Shown: positions 1-12,309 of the stretch, in pieces
How the letters are laid out: every line of letters begins with the position of its first letter
How positions within the stretch are numbered: the stretch's first letter is position 1
Origin: Parapristionchus giblindavisi
Lineage: Eukaryota > Nematoda > Chromadorea > Rhabditida > Diplogasteridae
DNA length: 64,000 nucleotides
NCBI GenBank assembly: GCA_943737045.1
Contig: CALSFV010000219.1
Location: 868,001 to 932,000, forward strand
Direction: 5' to 3'
The notes under the pieces: model-generated
Databases searched by the model: none
What the model saw: only the letters and a program-made list of their open reading frames with translations
Told to the model about the DNA's origin: nothing
Made by a program: the position numbers and the translations under genes

Positions 1-279
1 AACTGAAGTGTAGATTATTCAGAATTTTTTGCTCTTTCACGTGGTATATGCTACGATAAGTTTAGATTAGTTCAATGTTGTTAATTCGGCTGGAGCGGCC
101 GTTGTTCAACATGGAACGTTGCAAAATACTCAGAATTTTTTGCTCTTTCGTTTGGTATATGACACGCTGGGTCTAGCAGAAAATTTTTCATGTCAGGTAT
201 TCTTTTGCTCTTATCAGAGTGAAAGCTACTTTTGTACTTTGGGCATTGTGGAATCAACACAAGATTACAGTTTGACATG
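1..279. repeat. Short 279-bp monomer with 42-bp deletion
   Basis: Class A unit in which agatta is joined directly to gttcaatg at 69/70, removing monomer positions 70-111 (the segment with gaattc and atgcat). It differs from the other short units in reading catgtcaggta rather than catgtgaggta. It is the first unit of the window, so its left neighbour is unseen. Confidence 0.9.
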
Positions 280-600
280 AACTGAAGTGTAGATTATTCA
301 GAATTTTTTGCTCCTTCACGTGGTATATGCTACGGTAAGTTTAGATAAAATATTGGCGTGTCACGAATTCTTTAATGCTAAAAATGCATGGTTCAATGTT
401 GTTAATTCGGCTGAAGTGGCCGTTGTTCAACATGGGAACGTGCAAAATACTCAGAATTTTTTGCTCTTTCGTTTGGTATATGACACGCTGGGTCTAGCCG
501 AAAATTTTTCATGTGAGGTATTCTTTTGCTCTTATCAGAGTGAAAGCTACTTTTGTACTTTGGGCATTGTGGAATCAACACAAGATTACAGTTTGACATG
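280..600. repeat. Representative 321-bp monomer with internal dimer structure
   Basis: This class B unit shows the internal architecture of the satellite. The box tcagaattttttgctc occurs twice per unit, at 298 and 451, and again at 619 in the next unit, giving halves of 153 bp (298-450) and 168 bp (451-618). After the box both halves continue with related sequence. The first reads cacgtggtatatgctacg, then gtttagat, cgtgtcacgaattcttt and caacatgggaacg. The second reads cgtttggtatatgacacg, then gtctagc, catgtgaggtattcttt and caacacaagattac. This is best explained as an old duplication of a ~160-bp ancestor, with the dimer then amplified. The first half carries a perfect CACGTG palindrome and the gaattc site. 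Confidence 0.85.
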
Positions 601-1884
601 AACTGAAGTGTAGATTATTCAGAATTTTTTGCTCTTTAACGTGGTATATGCTACGATAAGTTTCGATAAAGCATTGACATGTCACGAATTCTTTATTGCC
701 AAAAATGCATAATTCAATTTTGTTAATTCGGCTTAAGTGCCCGTTGTTCAACATGGGAACGAGCAAAATACTCAGAATTTTTTGCTCTTTCGTTTGGTAT
801 ATGACACGCTGGGTCTAGCAGAAAATATTTCATGTCAGGTATTGTTTTGGTCTTATCAGAGTGAAAGCTACTTTTGTACTTTGGGCATTGTGGAATCAAC
901 ACAAGGTTACAGTTTGACATGAACTGAAGTGTAGATTATTCAGAATTTTTTGCTCTTTCACGTGGTATATGCTACGATAAGTTTAGATTAAATATTGGCG
1001 TGTCACGAATTCTTTAATGCTAAAAATGCATGGTTCAATGTTGTTAATTCGGCTGGAGCGGCCGTTGTTCAACATGGAACGTTGCAAAATACTCAGAATT
1101 TTTTGCTCTTTCGTTTGGTATATGACACGCTGGGTCTAGCAGAAAATTTTTCATGTGAGGTATTCTTTTGCTCTTATCAGAGTGAAAGCTACTTTTGTAC
1201 TTTGGGCATTGTGGAATCAACACAAGATTACAGTTTGACATGAACTGAAGTGTAGATTATTCAGAATTTTTTGCTCCTTCACGTGGTATATGCTACGGTA
1301 AGTTTAGATAAAATATTGGCGTGTCACGAATTCTTTAATGCTAAAAATGCATGGTTCAATGTTGTTAATTCGGCTGAAGTGGCCGTTGTTCAACATGGGA
1401 ACGTGCAAAATACTCAGAATTTTTTGCTCTTTCGTTTGGTATATGACACGCTGGGTCTAGCCGAAAATTTTTCATGTGAGGTATTCTTTTGCTCTTATCA
1501 GAGTGAAAGCTACTTTTGTACTTTGGGCATTGTGGAATCAACACAAGATTACAGTTTGACATGAACTGAAGTGTAGATTATTCAGAATTTTTTGCTCTTT
1601 CACGTGGTATATGCTACGATAAGTTTAGATTAAATATTGGCGTGTCACGAATTCTTTAATGCTAAAAATGCATGGTTCAATGTTGTTAATTCGGCTGAAG
1701 TGGCCGTTGTTCAACATGGGAACGTGCAAAATACTCAGAATTTTTTGCTCTTTCGTTTGGTATATGACACGCTGGGTCTAGCCGAAAATTTTTCATGTGA
1801 GGTATTCTTTTGCTCTTATCAGAGTGAAAGCTACTTTTGTACTTTGGGCATTGTGGAATCAACACAAGATTACAGTTTGACATG

Positions 1885-2163
1885 AACTGAAGTGTAGATT
1901 ATTCAGAATTTTTTGCTCTTTCACGTGGTATATGCTACGATAAGTTTAGATTAGTTCAATGTTGTTAATTCGGCTGGAGCGGCCGTTGTTCAACATGGAA
2001 CGTTGCAAAATACTCAGAATTTTTTGCTCTCTCGTTTGGTATATGACACGCTGGGTCTAGCAGAAAATTTTTCATGTGAGGTATTCTTTTGCTCTTATCA
2101 GAGTGAAAGCTACTTTTGTACTTTGGGCATTGTGGAATCAACACAAGATTACAGTTTGACATG
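1885..2163. repeat. Short 279-bp monomer with 42-bp deletion
   Basis: Same deletion junction as the other short units, at 1953/1954. It shares a private change, gctctctcgtttgg, only with the short unit at 3448. This marks the two as copies of one another made by duplication of the surrounding five-monomer block. Confidence 0.9.
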
Positions 2164-3447
2164 AACTGAAGTGTAGATTATTCAGAATTTTTTGCTCCTT
2201 CACGTGGTATATGCTACGGTAAGTTTAGATAAAATATTGGCGTGTCACGAATTCTTTAATGCTAAAAATGCATGGTTCAATGTTGTTAATTCGGCTGAAG
2301 TGGCCGTTGTTCAACATGGGAACGTGCAAAATACTCAGAATTTTTTGCTCTTTCGTTTGGTATATGACACGCTGGGTCTAGCCGAAAATTTTTCATGTGA
2401 GGTATTCTTTTGCTCTTATCAGAGTGAAAGCTACTTTTGTACTTTGGGCATTGTGGAATCAACACAAGATTACAGTTTGACATGAACTGAAGTGTAGATT
2501 ATTCAGAATTTTTTGCTCTTTAACGTGGTATATGCTACGATAAGTTTCGATAAAATATTGGCGTGTCACGAATTCTTTAATGCTAAAAATGCATGGTTCA
2601 ATGTTGTTAATTCGGCTGGAGCGGCCGTTGTTCAACATGGAACGTTGCAAAATACTCAGAATTTTTTGCTCTTTCGTTTGGTATATGACACGCTGGGTCT
2701 AGCAGAAAATTTTTCATGTGAGGTATTCTTTTGCTCTTATCAGAGTGAAAGCTACTTTTGTACTTTGGGCATTGTGGAATCAACACAAGATTACAGTTTG
2801 ACATGAACTGAAGTGTAGATTATTCAGAATTTTTTGCTCCTTCTCGTGGTATATGCTACGGTAAGTTTAGATAAAATATTGGCGTGTCACGAATTCTTTA
2901 ATGCTAAAAATGCATGGTTCAATGTTGTTAATTCGGCTGAAGTGGCCGTTGTTCAACATGGGAACGTGCAAAATACTCAGAATTTTTTGCTCTTTCGTTT
3001 GGTATATGACACGCTGGGTCTAGCCGAAAATTTTTCATGTGAGGTATTCTTTTGCTCTTATCAGAGTGAAAGCTACTTTTGTACTTTGGGCATTGTGGAA
3101 TCAACACAAGATTACAGTTTGACATGAACTGAAGTGTAGATTATTCAGAATTTTTTGCTCTTTCACGTGGTATATGCTACGATAAGTTTAGATTAAATAT
3201 TGGCGTGTCACGAATTCTTTAATGCTAAAAATGCATGGTTCAATGTTGTTAATTCGGCTGAAGTGGCCGTTGTTCAACATGGGAACGTGCAAAATACTCA
3301 GAATTTTTTGCTCTTTCGTTTGGTATATGACACGCTGGGTCTAGCCGAAAATTTTTCATGTGAGGTATTCTTTTGCTCTTATCAGAGTGAAAGCTACTTT
3401 TGTACTTTGGGCATTGTGGAATCAACACAAGATTACAGTTTGACATG

Positions 3448-3726
3448 AACTGAAGTGTAGATTATTCAGAATTTTTTGCTCTTTCACGTGGTATATGCTA
3501 CGATAAGTTTAGATTAGTTCAATGTTGTTAATTCGGCTGGAGCGGCCGTTGTTCAACATGGAACGTTGCAAAATACTCAGAATTTTTTGCTCTCTCGTTT
3601 GGTATATGACACGCTGGGTCTAGCAGAAAATTTTTCATGTGAGGTATTCTTTTGCTCTTATCAGAGTGAAAGCTACTTTTGTACTTTGGGCATTGTGGAA
3701 TCAACACAAGATTACAGTTTGACATG
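3448..3726. repeat. Short 279-bp monomer with 42-bp deletion
   Basis: Deletion junction at 3516/3517. It carries the same private gctctctcg change as the unit at 1885 and occupies the same place in the A-B-B-short-B block. Confidence 0.9.
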
Positions 3727-5652
3727 AACTGAAGTGTAGATTATTCAGAATTTTTTGCTCCTTCACGTGGTATATGCTACGGTAAGTTTAGATAAAATAT
3801 TGGCGTGTCACGAATTCTTTAATGCTAAAAATGCATGGTTCAATGTTGTTAATTCGGCTGAAGTGGCCGTTGTTCAACATGGGAACGTGCAAAATACTCA
3901 GAATTTTTTGCTCTTTCGTTTGGTATATGACACGCTGGGTCTAGCCGAAAATTTTTCATGTGAGGTATTCTTTTGCTCTTATCAGAGTGAAAGCTACTTT
4001 TGTACTTTGGGCATTGTGGAATCAACACAAGATTACAGTTTGACATGAACTGAAGTGTAGATTATTCAGAATTTTTTGCTCTTTAACGTGGTATATGCTA
4101 CGATAAGTTTCGATAAAATATTGGCGTGTCACGAATTCTTTAATGCTAAAAATGCATGGTTCAATGTTGTTAATTCGGCTGAAGTGGCCGTTGTTCAACA
4201 TGGGAACGTGCAAAATACTCAGAATTTTTTGCTCTTTCGTTTGGTATATGACACGCTGGGTCTAGCCGAAAATTTTTCATGTGAGGTATTCTTTTGCTCT
4301 TATCAGAGTGAAAGCTACTTTTGTACTTTGGGCATTGTGGAATCAACACAAGATTACAGTTTGACATGAACTGAAGTGTAGATTATTCAGAATTTTTTGC
4401 TCTTTAACGTGGTATATGCTACGATAAGTTTCGATAAAGCATTGACATGTCACGAATTCTTTATTGCCAAAAATGCATAATTCAATTTTGTTAATTCGGC
4501 TTAAGTGCCCGTTGTTCAACATGGGAACGAGCAAAATACTCAGAATTTTTTGCTCTTTCGTTTGGTATATGACACGCTGGGTCTAGCAGAAAATATTTCA
4601 TGTCAGGTATTGTTTTGGTCTTATCAGAGTGAAAGCTACTTTTGTACTTTGGGCATTGTGGAATCAACACAAGGTTACAGTTTGACATGAACTGAAGTGT
4701 AGATTATTCAGAATTTTTTGCTCTTTCACGTGGTATATGCTACGATAAGTTTAGATTAAATATTGGCGTGTCACGAATTCTTTAATGCTAAAAATGCATG
4801 GTTCAATGTTGTTAATTCGGCTGGAGCGGCCGTTGTTCAACATGGAACGTTGCAAAATACTCAGAATTTTTTGCTCTTTCGTTTGGTATATGACACGCTG
4901 GGTCTAGCAGAAAATTTTTCATGTGAGGTATTCTTTTGCTCTTATCAGAGTGAAAGCTACTTTTGTACTTTGGGCATTGTGGAATCAACACAAGATTACA
5001 GTTTGACATGAACTGAAGTGTAGATTATTCAGAATTTTTTGCTCCTTCACGTGGTATATGCTACGGTAAGTTTAGATAAAATATTGGCGTGTCACGAATT
5101 CTTTAATGCTAAAAATGCATGGTTCAATGTTGTTAATTCGGCTGAAGTGGCCGTTGTTCAACATGGGAACGTGCAAAATACTCAGAATTTTTTGCTCTTT
5201 CGTTTGGTATATGACACGCTGGGTCTAGCCGAAAATTTTTCATGTGAGGTATTCTTTTGCTCTTATCAGAGTGAAAGCTACTTTTGTACTTTGGGCATTG
5301 TGGAATCAACACAAGATTACAGTTTGACATGAACTGAAGTGTAGATTATTCAGAATTTTTTGCTCTTTCACGTGGTATATGCTACGATAAGTTTAGATTA
5401 AATATTGGCGTGTCACGAATTCTTTAATGCTAAAAATGCATGGTTCAATGTTGTTAATTCGGCTGAAGTGGCCGTTGTTCAACATGGGAACGTGCAAAAT
5501 ACTCAGAATTTTTTGCTCTTTCGTTTGGTATATGACACGCTGGGTCTAGCCGAAAATTTTTCATGTGAGGTATTCTTTTGCTCTTATCAGAGTGAAAGCT
5601 ACTTTTGTACTTTGGGCATTGTGGAATCAACACAAGATTACAGTTTGACATG

Positions 5653-5931
5653 AACTGAAGTGTAGATTATTCAGAATTTTTTGCTCTTTCACGTGGTATA
5701 TGCTACGATAAGTTTAGATTAGTTCAATGTTGTTAATTCGGCTGGAGCGGCCGTTGTTCAACATGGAACGTTGCAAAATACTCAGAATTTTTTGCTCTTT
5801 CGTTTGGTATATGACACGCTGGGTCTAGCAGAAAATTTTTCATGTGAGGTATTCTTTTGCTCTTATCAGAGTGAAAGCTACTTTTGTACTTTGGGCATTG
5901 TGGAATCAACACAAGATTACAGTTTGACATG
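5653..5931. repeat. Short 279-bp monomer with 42-bp deletion
   Basis: Deletion junction at 5721/5722. It lacks the gctctctcg change. It is followed by B, C, A', C, an A carrying cagaaatttttt, B and D, an order repeated after the short units at 12031 and 14557. Confidence 0.9.
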
Positions 5932-8900
5932 AACTGAAGTGTAGATTATTCAGAATTTTTTGCTCCTTCACGTGGTATATGCTACGGTAAGTTTAGATAA
6001 AATATTGGCGTGTCACGAATTCTTTAATGCTAAAAATGCATGGTTCAATGTTGTTAATTCGGCTGAAGTGGCCGTTGTTCAACATGGGAACGTGCAAAAT
6101 ACTCAGAATTTTTTGCTCTTTCGTTTGGTATATGACACGCTGGGTCTAGCCGAAAATTTTTCATGTGAGGTATTCTTTTGCTCTTATCAGAGTGAAAGCT
6201 ACTTTTGTACTTTGGGCATTGTGGAATCAACACAAGATTACAGTTTGACATGAACTGAAGTGTAGATTATTCAGAATTTTTTGCTCTTTAACGTGGTATA
6301 TGCTACGATAAGTTTCGATAAAGCATTGACATGTCACGAATTCTTTATTGCCAAAAATGCATAATTCAATTTTGTTAATTCGGCTTAAGTGCCCGTTGTT
6401 CAACATGGGAACGAGCAAAATACTCAGAATTTTTTGCTCTTTCGTTTGGTATATGACACGCTGGGTCTAGCAGAAAATATTTCATGTCAGGTATTGTTTT
6501 GGTCTTATCAGAGTGAAAGCTACTTTTGTACTTTGGGCATTGTGGAATCAACACAAGGTTACAGTTTGACATGAACTGAAGTGTAGATTATTCAGAATTT
6601 TTTGCTCTTTCACGTGGTATATGCTACGATAAGTTTAGATTAAATATTGGCGTGTCACGAATTCTTTAATGCTAAAAATGCATGGTTCAATGTTGTTAAT
6701 TCGGCTGGAGCGGCCGTTGTTCAACATGGAACGTTGCAAAATACTCAGAATTTTTTGCTCTTTCGTTTGGTATATGACACGCTGGGTCTAGCCGAAAATT
6801 TTTCATGTGAGGTATTCTTTTGCTCTTATCAGAGTGAAAGCTACTTTTGTACTTTGGGCATTGTGGAATCAACACAAGATTACAGTTTGACATGAACTGA
6901 AGTGTAGATTATTCAGAATTTTTTGCTCTTTAACGTGGTATATGCTACGATAAGTTTCGATAAAGCATTGACATGTCACGAATTCTTTATTGCCAAAAAT
7001 GCATAATTCAATTTTGTTAATTCGGCTTAAGTGCCCGTTGTTCAACATGGGAACGAGCAAAATACTCAGAATTTTTTGCTCTTTCGTTTGGTATATGACA
7101 CGCTGGGTCTAGCAGAAAATATTTCATGTCAGGTATTGTTTTGGTCTTATCAGAGTGAAAGCTACTTTTGTACTTTGGGCATTGTGGAATCAACACAAGG
7201 TTACAGTTTGACATGAACTGAAGTGTAGATTATTCAGAATTTTTTGCTCTTTCACGTGGTATATGCTACGATAAGTTTAGATTAAATATTGGCGTGTCAC
7301 GAATTCTTTAATGCTAAAAATGCATGGTTCAATGTTGTTAATTCGGCTGGAGCGGCCGTTGTTCAACATGGAACGTTGCAAAATACTCAGAATTTTTTGC
7401 TCTTTCGTTTGGTATATGACACGCTGGGTCTAGCAGAAATTTTTTCATGTGAGGTATTCTTTTGCTCTTATCAGAGTGAAAGCTACTTTTGTACTTTGGG
7501 CATTGTGGAATCAACACAAGATTACAGTTTGACATGAACTGAAGTGTAGATTATTCAGAATTTTTTGCTCCTTCACGTGGTATATGCTACGGTAAGTTTA
7601 GATAAAATATTGGCGTGTCACGAATTCTTTAATGCTAAAAATGCATGGTTCAATGTTGTTAATTCGGCTGAAGTGGCCGTTGTTCAACATGGGAACGTGC
7701 AAAATACTCAGAATTTTTTGCTCTTTCGTTTGGTATATGACACGCTGGGTCTAGCCGAAAATTTTTCATGTGAGGTATTCTTTTGCTCTTATCAGAGTGA
7801 AAGCTACTTTTGTACTTTGGGCATTGTGGAATCAACACAAGATTACAGTTTGACATGAACTGAAGTGTAGATTATTCAGAATTTTTTGCTCTTTCACGTG
7901 GTATATGCTACGATAAGTTTAGATTAAATATTGGCGTGTCACGAATTCTTTAATGCTAAAAATGCATGGTTCAATGTTGTTAATTCGGCTGGAGCGGCCG
8001 TTGTTCAACATGGGAACGTGCAAAATACTCAGAGTTTTGTGCTCTTTCGTTTGGTATATGACACGCTGGGTCTAGCCGAAAATTTTTCATGTGAGGTATT
8101 CTTTTGCTCTTATCAGAGTGAAAGCTACTTTTGTACTTTGGGCATTGTGGAATCAACACAAGATTACAGTTTGACATGAACTGAAGTGTAGATTATTCAG
8201 AATTTTTTGCTCTTTAACGTGGTATATGCTACGATAAGTTTCGATAAAGCATTGACATGTCACGAATTCTTTATTGCCAAAAATGCATAATTCAATTTTG
8301 TTAATTCGGCTTAAGTGCCCGTTGTTCAACATGGGAACGAGCAAAATACTCAGAATTTTTTGCTCTTTCGTTTGGTATATGACACGCTGGGTCTAGCAGA
8401 AAATATTTCATGTCAGGTATTGTTTTGGTCTTATCAGAGTGAAAGCTACTTTTGTACTTTGGGCATTGTGGAATCAACACAAGGTTACAGTTTGACATGA
8501 ACTGAAGTGTAGATTATTCAGAATTTTTTGCTCTTTCACGTGGTATATGCTACGATAAGTTTAGATTAAATATTGGCGTGTCACGAATTCTTTAATGCTA
8601 AAAATGCATGGTTCAATGTTGTTAATTCGGCTGGAGCGGCCGTTGTTCAACATGGAACGTTGCAAAATACTCAGAATTTTTTGCTCTTTCGTTTGGTATA
8701 TGACACGCTGGGTCTAGCAGAAAATTTTTCATGTGAGGTATTCTTTTGCTCTTATCAGAGTGAAAGCTACTTTTGTACTTTGGGCATTGTGGAATCAACA
8801 CAAGATTACAGTTTGACATGAACTGAAGTGTAGATTATTCAGAATTTTTTGCTCCTTCACGTGGTATATGCTACGGTAAGTTTAGATAAAATATTGGCGT

Positions 8901-11900
8901 GTCACGAATTCTTTAATGCTAAAAATGCATGGTTCAATGTTGTTAATTCGGCTGAAGTGGCCGTTGTTCAACATGGAACGTTGCAAAATACTCAGAATTT
9001 TTTGCTCTTTCGTTTGGTATATGACACGCTGGGTCTAGCAGAAAATTTTTCATGTGAGGTATTCTTTTGCTCTTATCAGAGTGAAAGCTACTTTTGTACT
9101 TTGGGCATTGTGGAATCAACACAAGATTACAGTTTGACATGAACTGAAGTGTAGATTATTCAGAATTTTTTGCTCCTTCACGTGGTATATGCTACGGTAA
9201 GTTTAGATAAAATATTGGCGTGTCACGAATTCTTTAATGCTAAAAATGCATGGTTCAATGTTGTTAATTCGGCTGAAGTGGCCGTTGTTCAACATGGGAA
9301 CGTGCAAAATACTCAGAATTTTTTGCTCTTTCGTTTGGTATATGACACGCTGGGTCTAGCCGAAAATTTTTCATGTGAGGTATTCTTTTGCTCTTATCAG
9401 AGTGAAAGCTACTTTTGTACTTTGGGCATTGTGGAATCAACACAAGATTACAGTTTGACATGAACTGAAGTGTAGATTATTCAGAATTTTTTGCTCTTTA
9501 ACGTGGTATATGCTACGATAAGTTTCGATAAAGCATTGACATGTCACGAATTCTTTATTGCCAAAAATGCATAATTCAATTTTGTTAATTCGGCTTAAGT
9601 GCCCGTTGTTCAACATGGGAACGAGCAAAATACTCAGAATTTTTTGCTCTTTCGTTTGGTATATGACACGCTGGGTCTAGCAGAAAATATTTCATGTCAG
9701 GTATTGTTTTGGTCTTATCAGAGTGAAAGCTACTTTTGTACTTTGGGCATTGTGGAATCAACACAAGGTTACAGTTTGACATGAACTGAAGTGTAGATTA
9801 TTCAGAATTTTTTGCTCTTTCACGTGGTATATGCTACGATAAGTTTAGATTAAATATTGGCGTGTCACGAATTCTTTAATGCTAAAAATGCATGGTTCAA
9901 TGTTGTTAATTCGGCTGGAGCGGCCGTTGTTCAACATGGAACGTTGCAAAATACTCAGAATTTTTTGCTCTTTCGTTTGGTATATGACACGCTGGGTCTA
10001 GCAGAAAATTTTTCATGTGAGGTATTCTTTTGCTCTTATCAGAGTGAAAGCTACTTTTGTAATTTGGGCATTGTGGAATCAACACAAGATTACAGTTTGA
10101 CATGAACTGAAGTGTAGATTATTCAGAATTTTTTGCTCCTTCACGTGGTATATGCTACGGTAAGTTTAGATAAAATATTGGCGTGTCACGAATTCTTTAA
10201 TGCTAAAAATGCATGGTTCAATGTTGTTAATTCGGCTGAAGTGGCCGTTGTTCAACATGGGAACGTGCAAAATACTCAGAATTTTTTGCTCTTTCGTTTG
10301 GTATATGACACGCTGGGTCTAGCCGAAAATTTTTCATGTGAGGTATTCTTTTGCTCTTATCAAAGTGAAAGCTACTTTTGTACTTTGGGCATTGTGGAAT
10401 CAACACAAGATTACAGTTTGACATGAACTGAAGTGTAGATTATTCAGAATTTTTTGCTCTTTCACGTGGTATATGCTACGATAAGTTTAGATTAAATATT
10501 GGCGTGTCACGAATTCTTTAATGCTAAAAATGCATGGTTCAATGTTGTTAATTCGGCTGGAGCGGCCGTTGTTCAACATGGGAACGTGCAAAATACTCAG
10601 AGTTTTGTGCTCTTTCGTTTGGTATATGACACGCTGGGTCTAGCCGAAAATTTTTCATGTGAGGTATTCTTTTGCTCTTATCAGAGTGAAAGCTACTTTT
10701 GTACTTTGGGCATTGTGGAATCAACACAAGATTACAGTTTGACATGAACTGAAGTGTAGATTATTCAGAATTTTTTGCTCTTTAACGTGGTATATGCTAC
10801 GATAAGTTTCGATAAAGCATTGACATGTCACGAATTCTTTATTGCCAAAAATGCATAATTCAATTTTGTTAATTCGGCTTAAGTGCCCGTTGTTCAACAT
10901 GGGAACGAGCAAAATACTCAGAATTTTTTGCTCTTTCGTTTGGTATATGACACGCTGGGTCTAGCAGAAAATATTTCATGTCAGGTATTGTTTTGGTCTT
11001 ATCAGAGTGAAAGCTACTTTTGTACTTTGGGCATTGTGGAATCAACACAAGGTTACAGTTTGACATGAACTGAAGTGTAGATTATTCAGAATTTTTTGCT
11101 CTTTCACGTGGTATATGCTACGATAAGTTTAGATTAAATATTGGCGTGTCACGAATTCTTTAATGCTAAAAATGCATGGTTCAATGTTGTTAATTCGGCT
11201 GGAGCGGCCGTTGTTCAACATGGAACGTTGCAAAATACTCAGAATTTTTTGCTCTTTCGTTTGTTATATGACACGCTGGGTCTAGCAGAAAATTTTTCAT
11301 GTGAGGTATTCTTTTGCTCTTATCAGAGTGAAAGCTACTTTTGTACTTTGGGCATTGTGGAATCAACACAAGATTACAGTTTGACATGAACTGAAGTGTA
11401 GATTATTCAGAATTTTTTGCTCCTTCACGTGGTATATGCTACGGTAAGTTTAGATAAAATATTGGCGTGTCACGAATTCTTTAATGCTAAAAATGCATGG
11501 TTCAATGTTGTTAATTCGGCTGAAGTGGCCGTTGTTCAACATGGGAACGTGCAAAATACTCAGAATTTTTTGCTCTTTCGTTTGGTATATGACACGCTGG
11601 GTCTAGCCGAAAATTTTTCATGTGAGGTATTCTTTTGCTCTTATCAGAGTGAAAGCTACTTTTGTACTTTGGGCATTGTGGAATCAACACAAGATTACAG
11701 TTTGACATGAACTGAAGTGTAGATTATTCAGAATTTTTTGCTCTTTCACGTGGTATATGCTACGATAAGTTTAGATTAAATATTGGCGTGTCACGAATTC
11801 TTTAATGCTAAAAATGCATGGTTCAATGTTGTTAATTCGGCTGAAGTGGCCGTTGTTCAACATGGGAACGTGCAAAATACTCAGAATTTTTTGCTCTTTC

Positions 11901-12030
11901 GTTTGGTATATGACACGCTGGGTCTAGCCGAAAATTTTTCATGTGAGGTATTCTTTTGCTCTTATCAGAGTGAAAGCTACTTTTGTACTTTGGGCATTGT
12001 GGAATCAACACAAGATTACAGTTTGACATG

Positions 12031-12309
12031 AACTGAAGTGTAGATTATTCAGAATTTTTTGCTCTTTCACGTGGTATATGCTACGATAAGTTTAGATTAG
12101 TTCAATGTTGTTAATTCGGCTGGAGCGGCCGTTGTTCAACATGGAACGTTGCAAAATACTCAGAATTTTTTGCTCTTTCGTTTGGTATATGACACGCTGG
12201 GTCTAGCAGAAAATTTTTCATGTGAGGTATTCTTTTGCTCTTATCAGAGTGAAAGCTACTTTTGTACTTTGGGCATTGTGGAATCAACACAAGATTACAG
12301 TTTGACATG
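12031..12309. repeat. Short 279-bp monomer with 42-bp deletion
   Basis: Deletion junction at 12099/12100. This is the counterpart of the unit at 5653 at an offset of 6,378 bp. Confidence 0.9.

Larger units (their letters stand above)
922..6252. repeat. 1,563-bp higher-order repeat (A-B-B-short-B)
   Basis: A five-monomer block of four 321-bp units and one 279-bp unit is present at 922-2484, again directly adjacent at 2485-4047, and a third time at 4690-6252 after an intervening B and C monomer. The copies share class order, and the first two share a private gctctctcg change in the short unit. The first monomer of the second copy begins like a C or B unit (ctctttaacgtgg), so its boundary is a recombinant. 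The B-C-A-B-B-short-B series starting at 280 also recurs from 4048 at an offset of 3,768 bp. Confidence 0.85.

Noticed and set aside
402..599. 65-codon minus-strand frame (MSNCNLVLIP..) open in almost every monomer
   Set aside because: It is strikingly persistent, but it overlaps plus-strand frames through the same bases. Class differences alter residues freely and the copies are too young for persistence to mean selection.
308..601. Recurrent 97-, 82- and 61-codon plus-strand frames starting MLLHVV.., MACHEFF.. or MPVVQHG.. in nearly every monomer
   Set aside because: They recur only because the monomer recurs. Start points change with class, differences between copies are not biased to silent sites, and no domain is recognisable. 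Treated as satellite, not genes.
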